NCBI RefSeq assembly: GCF_000788395.1 | Contig: NZ_CP009888.1 | Span: 2,438,001 to 2,502,000 of the forward strand | Length of the DNA: 64,000 bases | Source: Pseudoalteromonas piratica | GTDB taxonomy: Bacteria; Pseudomonadota; Gammaproteobacteria; Enterobacterales; Alteromonadaceae | Reading direction: 5' to 3' | Shown here: one piece after another, positions 37,248 to 46,298 of the stretch | Numbering within the stretch: position 1 is the first letter of the stretch | How the letters are laid out: every line of letters begins with the position of its first letter | Notes under the pieces: generated by a model | Told to the model about the DNA's origin: nothing | What the model saw: the letters and a program-made list of their open reading frames with translations, nothing else | Databases searched by the model: none | Program-made: the position numbers and the translations under genes

Positions 37248-37343
37248 CATAAAAATGTCGGATTTAATTCGTTTGATTATTTTTTATCTAAAATGATTTA
37301 AAAACACTCGTTTATGCGAATATATCAATGCATAAACATAAAT

Positions 37344-37895
37344 TTACTTACTTGCTTGTGACAAAGCGCCCCAGCCTGCAATCAAATATTGCACCATCGA
37401 AACAAAGGTTAAGATAGTCGCGATATAAAATAACACAAACGAAAGTGTGATCATTTGGCTATCGTATTGCCAAATTAAACCAATAATAGCCAACATTTGT
37501 GCCGCTGTTTTAATTTTTCCTAATTGAGACACCGCCACATTAGCGCGCTCTCCTACTTCAGCCATCCATTCTCGCAATGCGGAAACAATGATTTCTCGGC
37601 TGATGATAATAATAGTAGGGATAGTGATGTACAGTGATTGGTAATGTTGGGTAAGAGCAATTAACGCAACCGACACCATCACTTTATCTGCAACTGGATC
37701 TAAGAAAGCACCAAAAGGGGTCGATTGCTCGAGCTTTCTTGCTAAATAGCCATCAAGCATATCGGTTACTGAGGCCAACCAGAAAATAAACGCAGCCCAG
37801 AAAAAGGACCATTTAGCTGGAATAAAAAACAAGACGATAAAAATCGGGATTAAAATCAAACGAAAAGCTGTTAAGGTATTAGGAATGTTCCACAT
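37344..37895 (-). CDS. pgsA: CDP-diacylglycerol-glycerol-3-phosphate 3-phosphatidyltransferase
   Basis: A 183-residue inner-membrane enzyme that makes phosphatidylglycerol phosphate, the committed step to phosphatidylglycerol and cardiolipin. The CDP-alcohol phosphotransferase signature DGYLARKLEQSTPFGAFLD (near 49-67) supplies the metal-binding aspartates, with PVADK directly after. Several membrane helices flank it. It lies 13 bases after uvrC and upstream of the tRNA array, as in E. coli. Confidence 0.95.
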   Translation of the reverse strand: MWNIPNTLTAFRLILIPIFIVLFFIPAKWSFFWAAFIFWLASVTDMLDGYLARKLEQSTPFGAFLDPVADKVMVSVALIALTQHYQSLYITIPTIIIISREIIVSALREWMAEVGERANVAVSQLGKIKTAAQMLAIIGLIWQYDSQMITLSFVLFYIATILTFVSMVQYLIAGWGALSQASK

Positions 37896-37908
37896 ATTGG
37901 TATTTTAT

Positions 37909-39735
37909 TTATTTGTCATCGTGTAAATGATGATAGATTCGTTCTGCGATACTGCGGCTAATACCCGGCACTCGCTCCAATTCAGAAATAGTAGCGCTTT
38001 TTACCCCTTGAATGCCACCTAAATATTTTAATACGGCTTGACGCTTTTTAGCGCCAACCCCTGAGATTTCCTCTAGTATCGAGGTATTACGTTGTTTTTG
38101 ACGTTTATTTCGGTGTCCCGCAATAGCAAATCGATGACTTTCGTCGCGAATATGTTGTATCAAATGAAGCGCTGGCGCGTCCGAGGAAAGATTAACGGTT
38201 CTGCGCCCACCATCTATTAATAACGTTTCAAGACCTGGCTTTCGCGATGTGCCCTTAGCAACACCAATTAAAAGAGGGAGCTTCCCATGTGGCCAATCTG
38301 CAAAATAATTTTCAGCTTGCGATAACTGCCCTTTACCCCCATCAATAAAAATTATGTCTGGAATTTTAGCTTCATCAGTAAGTTTGTTGTAGCGTTTACG
38401 CAAGGCAAAAGCCATAGCGGCATAATCATCACCTGGGGTGATGCCTTCTACATTAAAACGACGGTACTCTTTATTAGCGGGGCCTTGTTCGTCAAACACC
38501 ACGCAAGAGGCAACGGTGTTTTCACCCATGGTATGACTGATATCAAAACATTCCATGCGGTTGATTGTTTCTAAACTAAGTGTTTCTTTTAATTGCGCAT
38601 AGCGTTTTGCGATAGAGTCTTTAGCACTTTGTTTTACCTCTAACGCATTGTGTGCATTTTTATTAGCAAGGGAAAGATAATCTGATTTTTCACCACGCAG
38701 TGCTCTTATAAATGCAATTTTCTTACTACAAATTGCCGACAAACCATCTGCAAGCGTATCACTGCCTGTAAAGCTAAATGGTATCACCAATTGCTTTGGA
38801 ATTCGGCCAGTGTTTGATAACTGCACATAATACTGCGCGCAGAATGATTCCAGTACCTCTTCATTCGAGCTATCTTTAGGTGTTTTGGGAAAGTAGGTTT
38901 TAGAGCCCAATATTTTATGATCGCGGATCATTAATACATGCACCGCAACTAACCCATTTTTCGCTGCAAAACCAATCACATCAAGTTCAGCTACATTACC
39001 TGAAACAGCTTGTTGTTCCTGCATTTTTCGAAGTAATAAAATTTGGTCGCGAATTTGTGCTGCTTTTTCAAATTCAAGTGTCAAACTCGCCGCTTCCATA
39101 TTTTCAACTAGGGTCGCAATCACCTCAGATGAGCGCCCAGCCAAAAATTTTTTCACCATATCAACCTCTTGCAAATAGTCTTGGTCTGAGATTTTTGCCA
39201 CACATGGCGCAGAACAGCGTTTAAGTTGATATTGTAGACATGGGCGACTACGAGCCCGGTAATAGGCATCTTCGCATTGACGAACAGGAAAGATTTTTTG
39301 CATTAGCCGCAAGCTTTCAGACACAGCCCCTGCACTTGGATAAGGTCCAAAGTACTCACCCTTTATTTTGCGTGTGCCTCGATGAAACGCTAAGCGAGGA
39401 TGTCGATGATTTGTGACAAGAATATAAGGATACGATTTATCGTCGCGTAACAAAATATTGTAACGCGGCATATATTTTTTAATAAGGTTATTTTCGAGTA
39501 ATAACGCTTCGGTTTCTGTATTGGTTAACGTGACTTCAATTTGTGCAATATTAGCCACTAAAGCACGGGTTTTATTTTCAGGGATATTGTCGCGAAAGTA
39601 ACTGGACAGTCGCTTTTTCAGGTTTTTTGCTTTACCAACGTAAATTACTTGCCCTTTGGCGTCTAGCATTCGATAGACGCCCGGCTCTGAAGATACTGTT
39701 TTAAGAAAGGCTTTTGCGTTAAACGCCGACATCAT
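37909..39735 (-). CDS. uvrC: Excinuclease ABC subunit C
   Basis: A 608-residue nuclease that makes both incisions in nucleotide excision repair. The GIY-YIG domain (about 14-95, with GVYRML and VIYVGKAKNLKKRL) makes the 3' cut, the Cys-rich YYRARSRPCLQYQLKRCSAP region lies near 160, the UVR domain that contacts UvrB is near 205-240, the RNase H-like domain for the 5' cut follows (ECFDISHTMGENTV, FIDGGKGQL), and two helix-hairpin-helix motifs end the protein. ATG 39735 immediately follows the uvrY stop; a second ATG is three bases later. Confidence 0.97.
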   Translation of the reverse strand: MMSAFNAKAFLKTVSSEPGVYRMLDAKGQVIYVGKAKNLKKRLSSYFRDNIPENKTRALVANIAQIEVTLTNTETEALLLENNLIKKYMPRYNILLRDDKSYPYILVTNHRHPRLAFHRGTRKIKGEYFGPYPSAGAVSESLRLMQKIFPVRQCEDAYYRARSRPCLQYQLKRCSAPCVAKISDQDYLQEVDMVKKFLAGRSSEVIATLVENMEAASLTLEFEKAAQIRDQILLLRKMQEQQAVSGNVAELDVIGFAAKNGLVAVHVLMIRDHKILGSKTYFPKTPKDSSNEEVLESFCAQYYVQLSNTGRIPKQLVIPFSFTGSDTLADGLSAICSKKIAFIRALRGEKSDYLSLANKNAHNALEVKQSAKDSIAKRYAQLKETLSLETINRMECFDISHTMGENTVASCVVFDEQGPANKEYRRFNVEGITPGDDYAAMAFALRKRYNKLTDEAKIPDIIFIDGGKGQLSQAENYFADWPHGKLPLLIGVAKGTSRKPGLETLLIDGGRRTVNLSSDAPALHLIQHIRDESHRFAIAGHRNKRQKQRNTSILEEISGVGAKKRQAVLKYLGGIQGVKSATISELERVPGISRSIAERIYHHLHDDK

Positions 39736-40383
39736 TTAATCAGAGTCAATCTCAATCATTTTATGGCGAATTGCAAGGTGAGTGAGCTCAACATCCCCGC
39801 CGACATTAAGTTTTTCAAACATACGGTAGCGGTATGAATTGACTGTTTTAGAACTTAAATTGAGCTGATCTGCAATGGTCTGCACTTTTTCACCTTTGGT
39901 GATCATCAACATAATTTGCAGTTCACGGTCAGATAATGAGGCAAACGGGTTTTCATCATTGCGTCCACTAAATTGTGCTAATGCAATTTGTTGAGCAATC
40001 TCGGGAGCTATATAGCGTTGACCCGTTTTTACTGCACGAATTGCGTTAACCACTTCTTCAGGGCCAGCACTTTTCGTCAAATAGCCGTGTGCACCAATTT
40101 GCATTACTTTGCTCGGGAAAGGATCTTCACTTTGCATAGTAAGTACGATGACTTTTACATCTGGACAAAAGCGACAGATCTTTTTAGTTGCTTCGAGTCC
40201 ACCAATACCTGGCATATTCATATCCATGAGTACAATATCTGGGTTATTTTGGCGACAAAACTGAACCGCCTCTTCGCCAGTCTTTGCTTCACCAACCACT
40301 TTAAATCCACGTACGTCATCCAGTATACGCTTTATACCTGTGCGAACTAGTTCATGATCATCAACTAACAGTACGTTAATCAA
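39736..40383 (-). CDS. uvrY: Response regulator UvrY/GacA
   Basis: A 215-residue two-component regulator of the BarA/UvrY (GacS/GacA) system, which activates CsrB-type small RNAs and so relieves CsrA repression. The receiver domain has Asp9 and Asp10, the phosphorylation site Asp54 and Lys103; the C-terminal LuxR-type helix-turn-helix (about 145-205) has LSDRELQIMLMITKGEKVQ and LSSKTVNSYRYRMFEKL. The uvrY-uvrC-pgsA order is conserved in gammaproteobacteria. Confidence 0.95.
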   Translation of the reverse strand: MINVLLVDDHELVRTGIKRILDDVRGFKVVGEAKTGEEAVQFCRQNNPDIVLMDMNMPGIGGLEATKKICRFCPDVKVIVLTMQSEDPFPSKVMQIGAHGYLTKSAGPEEVVNAIRAVKTGQRYIAPEIAQQIALAQFSGRNDENPFASLSDRELQIMLMITKGEKVQTIADQLNLSSKTVNSYRYRMFEKLNVGGDVELTHLAIRHKMIEIDSD

Positions 40384-40611
40384 GGGGTTACCTCACGGTT
40401 ATCTATCTATACATATTTCAGGGCTAACCATAACACACTAATTAGCAAAGTCGAACAACTTAAAACGCATTTATAATGGGATTTTGATTGTTTGTTCACT
40501 AAGTCATCGATTTCATAAATTTTTTATCATTTACAATTAATTACATTCAACAAAACAACGTTATAACAGCGATTTACACCGTATTTTCGCCATTATTTCT
40601 CAATTGCGATG

Positions 40612-40638
40612 GAAATATTACAGCGACTGTAATATTTC
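40612..40638. promoter_or_regulatory. Perfect 12-bp inverted repeat, possible operator
   Basis: GAAATATTACAG (40612-40623) and CTGTAATATTTC (40627-40638) are exact reverse complements separated by CGA. The centre lies about 110 bases upstream of the transporter start. A 27-bp dyad with so short a spacer suits a dimeric DNA-binding protein; no T run follows, so a terminator is unlikely. The regulator is unknown. Confidence 0.55.
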
Positions 40639-40676
40639 TTTCATATTTCTCTGTTTTAATCCGCGCCGTAATAAAA

Positions 40677-40715
40677 ATGACATTTTATTGTCACAAAAAC
40701 GACAAAACCTGTCGT
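40677..40715 (+). promoter_or_regulatory. Possible Pho-box-like repeats
   Basis: ATGACA (40677), TTGTCA (40688), ACGACA (40699) and TGTCGT (40710) lie at exact 11-base steps, the period of PhoB half-sites, upstream of a phosphate transporter. Several units are inverted relative to the consensus, so the call is tentative. Confidence 0.35.
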
Positions 40716-40736
40716 AGCTAAATTAAGAGAAATGTA

Positions 40737-41894
40737 ATGAGTGAAAATACATCAAACCCAATAAACCCTCAGCAAAGCGCAGCTGCCAAATTTTTAAACT
40801 GGGCTGCTATCGCATTTTTAGTTTATTTGGTGTTAGTTGCGGTTAGTACCGTAAGTGGCGGTTTTAAATTAGCATCTGGCGGTAGTGAAGGCGCAAAAGA
40901 AATCTTTGCCTTTGCAACCAATCCATTTGTAGCACTATTACTCGGCGCATTAGCCACGGCATTAGTTCAGTCTTCATCTACTGTAACTTCTGTAATCGTT
41001 GGTTTAGTGGCAGGTGGTTTACCAATTAATATTGCAATCCCAATGATCATGGGTGCAAATATTGGTACAACAATTACCAATACGCTTGTATCAATTGGTC
41101 ATATTCGCTCAAAAGAAGAGTTTAAACGCGCTTTTGAAGCATCAACGGTTCATGACTTTTTCAACCTAATTGCCGTTGCTATTTTCTTACCGCTAGAATT
41201 AGCATTTGGCATTTTACAAAAGCTTTCACAATCTCTTGCTCACTTATTCGTTGGTGACGCAGATTTATCATTAAAAAGCTATAACTTCATCAAACCTTTA
41301 GTTAAGCCTGCTGTTGGTGTTGTAAAAGATGGTTTAGCATTTTTTGACGGCAAAATGCTAGGTGTTGCTATGGTCGTTGTTGGTATTGCAATGATTTTAT
41401 TCGCTGTAACAACACTTGGTAAATTATTACAAAAAGCACTTGTGGGTACAGCAAAAGAAATGCTTCACCGTGCAATTGGTAAAGGCCCACTAGCGGGTAT
41501 TACTTCAGGTGCTGTAGTTACTGTCATGGTTCAGTCGTCGTCAACGACTACAAGTTTAATGATCCCACTGGCAGGAAGCGGTGTGTTCTCAACAAAACAA
41601 ATTTACCCATTTACGCTTGGTGCAAACATTGGTACTACAATTACTGCATTACTTGCCGCGACGTCAATTACTGGCGCAGCAGCAGAGGTAGCATTAACGA
41701 TTGCACTAGTACACGTTATGTTTAACGTATTTGCTGTTGCACTTATTTACGGCACTCCATTCTTACGTGATTTACCACTACGTGCTGCGAGCAAGCTTGC
41801 AGAAGTTGGTTCGAACAATAAATCACTAGCACTTGGATATGTATTAGGCGCATTCTTTGTAATCCCTGGCGTAATGATGATTGTTGCTCGCTAA
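40737..41894 (+). CDS. Na/Pi cotransporter family protein
   Basis: A 385-residue inner-membrane protein of the type II sodium/phosphate cotransporter family (NptA-like). Two inverted repeats each carry the hallmark: VQSSSTVTSVIVGLV with GANIGTTITNTL in the first half, and VQSSSTTTSLMIPLA with GANIGTTITALL in the second. About eight membrane helices are expected. It probably imports phosphate with sodium. A terminator follows, so it is a single-gene unit, and a Pho-like repeat series precedes it. Confidence 0.9.
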   Translation: MSENTSNPINPQQSAAAKFLNWAAIAFLVYLVLVAVSTVSGGFKLASGGSEGAKEIFAFATNPFVALLLGALATALVQSSSTVTSVIVGLVAGGLPINIAIPMIMGANIGTTITNTLVSIGHIRSKEEFKRAFEASTVHDFFNLIAVAIFLPLELAFGILQKLSQSLAHLFVGDADLSLKSYNFIKPLVKPAVGVVKDGLAFFDGKMLGVAMVVVGIAMILFAVTTLGKLLQKALVGTAKEMLHRAIGKGPLAGITSGAVVTVMVQSSSTTTSLMIPLAGSGVFSTKQIYPFTLGANIGTTITALLAATSITGAAAEVALTIALVHVMFNVFAVALIYGTPFLRDLPLRAASKLAEVGSNNKSLALGYVLGAFFVIPGVMMIVAR

Positions 41895-41918
41895 CAAAAT
41901 AATTAAAAACCCTTTTTA

Positions 41919-41957
41919 AAATAACGATAAAGTGAATAACTTTATCGTTATTTTTTG
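41919..41957 (+). terminator. Terminator of the Na/Pi gene
   Basis: AATAACGATAAAG and CTTTATCGTTATT form a 13-bp stem followed by six T. Confidence 0.9.
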
Positions 41958-42040
41958 TTACTTAACCTTATCCAAATTGCCCCATTCAATTACAAGCACT
42001 AAACTTAGCGCAAATTATAAGAAGTACGTGCAAAATAATC

Positions 42041-44386
42041 ATGAGAAAACCGCTCGCACTGAGTGCAGCCCTATTATCTTCAACGTTAGTTGCAAAAACA
42101 GATTCATCTTTATCTATTCCATATATATCTGAAACGCCAACGATTGATGGCCAAATTTCAGAAGCATTTTGGCAACAAGCGAAACGAATCGATATCAACA
42201 ATATCACTTGGCCATATGAAAACGTGCCAGCTGATGAAACAGCTTATGCATTAGTTTATGAAAATGGCGAGTCCCTTAACGTTGCATTTGTTGTATCTGA
42301 TTCAAATCCAGATCAAATTCGCGCGTTTTACCGTGATCGTGATAAAAACTGGAATGATGACCTCGTTGGCTTAAAAATCGATTCATACAACAATGAAAAA
42401 TTAGCCTATCAGTTTTTTATAAATCCGCTTGGTGTGCAAATGGACTCAATTGAAAATGCACTGACAGGCAATGAAAGTGATGCATGGGATGGCATTTGGC
42501 ATAGTGCAGGAAATATTACTGATAATGGTTACATTGTTGAAGTATCCATCCCCTTTCGCATTTTGAATTTTGAGCAAGGTCAGCAACGTAAAGACATGGC
42601 TATGGAGTTTGTTCGCTTTTTACCGCGTAATGAACGTCTTCGCATCTCATCAATTAACATTGATCACGCTAACAGCTGTTGGGTATGCCAGATGCAAACC
42701 GTTTCCGGTTTTGAGCAAGCTAAACAAGGTAACAACTTGACCCTTGTACCAACGGTTGTCGCAGGTCGCAGTGAAAGCCGTGATGTTTCAACATCTCCGA
42801 TTGAAGATTGGCAAGCCGATAATTCTTTAGAGCCAGGTCTTGATGTGAAATGGGGCATCACGCCGGAGGTCACACTGACAGCAACGTTGAACCCTGACTT
42901 TTCACAAGTTGAGGCGGATGTGGCGCAACTTGGTATTAATAACAGTTTTACCCTTTTCTTTCCTGAAAAACGTGCCTTTTTCTTAGAAAACAGTGATTAC
43001 TTTTCAACACCTTGGAATTTAATTTACACCCGTAATGTTGCTGAGCCGGATGCGGGGATAAAACTCACAGGTAGTGTTACTGGTCATACATTTGGCGCCT
43101 TTATGGCCAATGATAATCAAAGTAATGTTATTATTCCGGGTAACTTGGGTTCAACAATTGTGTCATTAGAGAGCAAGAGTAATAATATCGCAGCTCGCTA
43201 TCGTTATGATTTTACTAATGACTTTTCTATTGCCGCGACCACAACTGCGCGCAATTCAGATGATTATTACAACTATTTATCTTCACTCGATAGTAAATAT
43301 CGACTCACTGAAAACGACACTTTTATCGCGCAATTAGCATTATCTAAAACAAAGTATTCTGACGAATTTAGATCAAGTTTATGTGATGCCGACAGCTTAG
43401 CAGACTGTCAACAACAAGCGATTACAAAATGTGACGGTAATAGCGACTGTGATATTAACGAGCAGTACCTTCGTGTAAGTGCTGAAGATGCAATTAACGA
43501 CATTGCTTATAAATTAAGTTATGAGCATAACGAAAAATACTGGAGCCTCTTTGCTCGCTACGACAACCTAGGCAAAGACTTTCGTGGCGACTTAGGTTTT
43601 ATGAACCAAGTCGATTTTAATAAATTTGTCAGCGGTGGCCGTTATCGCTGGTATGGCGAGCAAGGCATTGATTGGTATAACCGAATTGAATTTTATGGCG
43701 ATTGGGACATTAGCCATAATGACAATGGCGAATTACTAGAAAAAGAAGTGCAAGGCGAATTGTCACTTAATGGTCCATTACAGAGCTTTATTCAACTTGA
43801 GTTAATGCAACGCGATCGTGTTGGTTTACGTCATAACAAAGCTAATTTAGCCATTGATAACAACACCACGTTATTTAACGAAAACTTAGTAGGCATGTAT
43901 TTAGAATTCAAGCCAATGTCAGGTGTATTTGCTTCTCTTTATGCAAATACAGGTAATCATATTGATCTTGCTAATAACCGTTTAGGTGATAAAACCCGCA
44001 TTAGACCGGTCATTAATGTGAACTTAAATCGTCATTTAGAGTTACGTTTTCGCCACACATTTGAAACCATGGATGTGGCTGGAGATGGCTTATTCACGGC
44101 TAACCTTACGGATGCGCGCATAAGTTATCAATTTAATACCCGCAGTTTTGTCAGATTAGCCGTTATTTATCGTGATATTGAACGCAATCCGGATAACTAC
44201 ATCGATGATGTAAATGAGAGTTATAAAGGGTTTTCAACACAATTTTTATACTCGTATAAAGTGAACCCGCAAACGGTATTTTTTGCAGGTTATTCTGATA
44301 ACGGTTATCAAGATGATGACCTAACTAAAATTGAAAAAACCGACAGGTCAGTCTTCCTTAAAATGTCTTATGCATGGATGCTGTAG
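42041..44386 (+). CDS. DUF5916 outer-membrane protein with CBM9-like N-terminus
   Basis: A 781-residue exported protein. A signal peptide (residues 1-20) is followed by a CBM9-like beta-sandwich (about 25-210) with PTIDGQISEAFWQQA and DDLVGLKIDSYN. The rest is the DUF5916 region (NPDFSQVEADVAQLGIN, FFPEKRAFFLENSDYF) that should form an outer-membrane beta-barrel and ends in an aromatic-rich strand. A Cys-rich insert near residues 445-475 has four cysteines with spacing suited to two disulfides. The family is common in marine bacteria and of uncertain function, perhaps uptake or surface binding. Terminators on both sides make it a single-gene unit. Confidence 0.82.
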   Translation: MRKPLALSAALLSSTLVAKTDSSLSIPYISETPTIDGQISEAFWQQAKRIDINNITWPYENVPADETAYALVYENGESLNVAFVVSDSNPDQIRAFYRDRDKNWNDDLVGLKIDSYNNEKLAYQFFINPLGVQMDSIENALTGNESDAWDGIWHSAGNITDNGYIVEVSIPFRILNFEQGQQRKDMAMEFVRFLPRNERLRISSINIDHANSCWVCQMQTVSGFEQAKQGNNLTLVPTVVAGRSESRDVSTSPIEDWQADNSLEPGLDVKWGITPEVTLTATLNPDFSQVEADVAQLGINNSFTLFFPEKRAFFLENSDYFSTPWNLIYTRNVAEPDAGIKLTGSVTGHTFGAFMANDNQSNVIIPGNLGSTIVSLESKSNNIAARYRYDFTNDFSIAATTTARNSDDYYNYLSSLDSKYRLTENDTFIAQLALSKTKYSDEFRSSLCDADSLADCQQQAITKCDGNSDCDINEQYLRVSAEDAINDIAYKLSYEHNEKYWSLFARYDNLGKDFRGDLGFMNQVDFNKFVSGGRYRWYGEQGIDWYNRIEFYGDWDISHNDNGELLEKEVQGELSLNGPLQSFIQLELMQRDRVGLRHNKANLAIDNNTTLFNENLVGMYLEFKPMSGVFASLYANTGNHIDLANNRLGDKTRIRPVINVNLNRHLELRFRHTFETMDVAGDGLFTANLTDARISYQFNTRSFVRLAVIYRDIERNPDNYIDDVNESYKGFSTQFLYSYKVNPQTVFFAGYSDNGYQDDDLTKIEKTDRSVFLKMSYAWML

Positions 44387-44399
44387 GCACAAATCGTAT

Positions 44400-44424
44400 T
44401 TAGGGAGCATTTGCTCCCTTTTTT
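44400..44424 (+). terminator. Terminator of the DUF5916 gene
   Basis: GGGAGCA and TGCTCCC pair around TT, followed by six T. Confidence 0.9.
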
Positions 44425-44526
44425 ATGCAAAAAAGGGATATATATTATAGCCAAACTTTCCTTTTGTTTTTGCCATTAGACAGTATGCTTAGCCTAAATG
44501 AATCCGAACATTTAGGGATACACATA

Positions 44527-45495
44527 ATGAGTAATATTTTTGCAGACAATTCACTAAGCATTGGTAATACACCTCTGGTTAAATTAAACCGCGTAACTTC
44601 TGGTAATGTTTACGCTAAAATTGAAGCGCGCAACCCAAGCTTCAGCGTAAAATGCCGTATCGGTGCATCAATGATTTGGGAAGCGGAAAAGTCAGGTGAA
44701 TTGACAAAAGATAAAGAGCTTATTGAGCCAACTTCAGGTAACACAGGTATTGCACTTGCATTTGTTGCTGCATCGCGTGGTTATAAACTAACACTGACTA
44801 TGCCAAATACAATGAGCCTTGAGCGCCGTAAGCTATTAAAAGCTTTAGGTGCTAACTTAGTACTTACTGAAGGTGCTAAAGGTATGAAAGGTGCAATTGA
44901 AAAAGCACAAGAAATTCAGCAAAGTGCGCCTGAAAAATACATCTTATTACAACAATTCGAAAACCCAGCAAACCCTAAAATTCACTTCGAAACAACGGGT
45001 CCTGAAATTTTCGATGCAACAGATGGTGATTTAGACTTCTTCGTTGCAGGTGTTGGTACAGGTGGTACTATCACAGGTACTAGCCGTTTCTTAAAACTAG
45101 AAAAAGGCTTAAACGTTAAATCAATCGCTGTAGAGCCAATTGACTCACCTGTCATCAGCCAAAAGATTGCTGGTGAAGAGTTAAAACCAGGTCCACATAA
45201 AATTCAAGGTATTGGTGCAGGTTTCATCCCTGGCAACTTAGACGTTGAAATGATTGATGGCGTTGAGCAAGTTTCAAACGAAGATGCTATTGCAATGGCA
45301 CACCGTCTAATGAAAGAAGAAGGTATCCTAGCGGGTATTTCTTCAGGCGCTGCGGTAATTGCTGCTAAACGAATTGCTGAGCTACCTGAAAATAAAGACA
45401 AAAAAGTTGTAGTTATTTTACCAAGCTCTGCAGAACGTTATTTAACGAGCCCATTGTTTGCTGAAGAATTCTCAGAACAAGAACTGGTTCAGTAA
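44527..45495 (+). CDS. cysK: Cysteine synthase A
   Basis: A 322-residue PLP enzyme (O-acetylserine sulfhydrylase) that makes cysteine from O-acetylserine and sulfide. The PLP lysine is in [11 protein letters not shown] (about residue 41), the substrate loop is [14 protein letters not shown], and the phosphate-binding loop is GTGGTITG (about 176-183). It ends in a [12 protein letters not shown] block typical of CysK. The frame runs back to 44425, but ATG 44527 has AGGGA eight bases upstream and gives the normal N-terminus MSNIFADNS. Confidence 0.95.
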   Translation: MSNIFADNSLSIGNTPLVKLNRVTSGNVYAKIEARNPSFSVKCRIGASMIWEAEKSGELTKDKELIEPTSGNTGIALAFVAASRGYKLTLTMPNTMSLERRKLLKALGANLVLTEGAKGMKGAIEKAQEIQQSAPEKYILLQQFENPANPKIHFETTGPEIFDATDGDLDFFVAGVGTGGTITGTSRFLKLEKGLNVKSIAVEPIDSPVISQKIAGEELKPGPHKIQGIGAGFIPGNLDVEMIDGVEQVSNEDAIAMAHRLMKEEGILAGISSGAAVIAAKRIAELPENKDKKVVVILPSSAERYLTSPLFAEEFSEQELVQ

Positions 45496-45510
45496 TAAAA
45501 TAAAATCCTA

Positions 45511-45534
45511 AGTGCGAAGTACCGCTTCGCACTT
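45511..45534 (+). terminator. Probable terminator of cysK
   Basis: GTGCGAAG and CTTCGCAC form an 8-bp stem about 15 bases after the stop. The T run is short. Confidence 0.6.
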
Positions 45535-45591
45535 TACATCTTACTAAATTCATTCCACACTAAGTCTAACTAAAATAACTAATTTAGGCTT

Positions 45592-46029
45592 ATGTTTCGT
45601 AAAATTCTTCTTTTGTTACCTATTTTAATGCTCGTTGCCTGTGGTGGTGATTCTCCTGAGATTAAAGGTGAGAACGACTCTCCCGAATATAAAGCCACTG
45701 AGTTTTTCTACGCTATTTTAATTGAGGAAGACCTAAATAAAGCCGTTAATGCATCTCTGCCTAAATATGGCCGTATTATAAAATCTTATGGTTCAACTAG
45801 GCAGTTTGCGCGCAATATTCTTAATATGCGATTCGATGAAGTGGAAATAGAGGTCGATCACGGCAGCCGCAGTGTTCGTAAGCGCTTTGGCGATTCCGCT
45901 GTGCTCAATGTAATTTTACATGGCAAGCATAATGGCAATAAGATAGCCGATATGCGTCAGGTAAAACTCACCAAAGTGAAAGGTAAATGGTATATCGAAA
46001 AAGTTTTAGATGATCCATTTGCACGATAA
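45592..46029 (+). CDS. Hypothetical lipoprotein
   Basis: A 145-residue protein. The signal peptide ends in a lipobox with Cys17 (LMLVAC), and GGDSPE follows. The mature part (about 30-145) looks like a compact alpha/beta fold of the NTF2-like or DUF4878 type (ATEFFYAILIEEDLNKAV at its start, VKLTKVKGKWYIEKVL at its end); that fold call is inference. Its function is unknown. It stands alone between cysK and fadE with a strong terminator. Confidence 0.7.
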   Translation: MFRKILLLLPILMLVACGGDSPEIKGENDSPEYKATEFFYAILIEEDLNKAVNASLPKYGRIIKSYGSTRQFARNILNMRFDEVEIEVDHGSRSVRKRFGDSAVLNVILHGKHNGNKIADMRQVKLTKVKGKWYIEKVLDDPFAR

Positions 46030-46047
46030 CTATCGATAAACAATAAC

Positions 46048-46086
46048 AACCGCTATTCAAATAAATACTGAATAGCGGTTTTTTTT
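46048..46086 (+). terminator. Terminator of the lipoprotein gene
   Basis: AACCGCTATTCA and TGAATAGCGGTT form a 12-bp stem followed by eight T. Confidence 0.93.
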
Positions 46087-46298
46087 CGCCTTCGATAAAT
46101 ATTCTAGATAGCCCCCCCACTTCTGGCTGAATACTCTGAAGGTTGAAGTACAAATAAACCAAGCGAAGAAAACAACTATTACACTTCGAACTAAAGCAAT
46201 GTCACCTTTTTTGACAAACAACTTTCCCAGAAAACTAAAGTGCAATAAGTCTTCATTAACTCAAGTGATATCACCTCTGCATTACATTGTAAGGCATT

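Larger units (their letters stand above)
40384..40736 (+). other. Intergenic region between uvrY and the Na/Pi transporter gene
   Basis: These 353 AT-rich bases hold no gene. Two signals stand out: a perfect 12-bp inverted repeat at 40612-40638 and a series of TGTCA-like motifs spaced by 11 bases at 40677-40715, just upstream of the transporter start. Confidence 0.6.

Noticed and set aside
41986..42207. Minus-strand ORF overlapping the start of the DUF5916 gene
   Set aside because: Overlaps the signal peptide region of a well-supported gene and has no ribosome binding site.
46057..46245. 62-residue minus-strand ORF with one hydrophobic segment
   Set aside because: TTG start, no ribosome binding site, and its end overlaps the strong terminator of the plus-strand lipoprotein gene.
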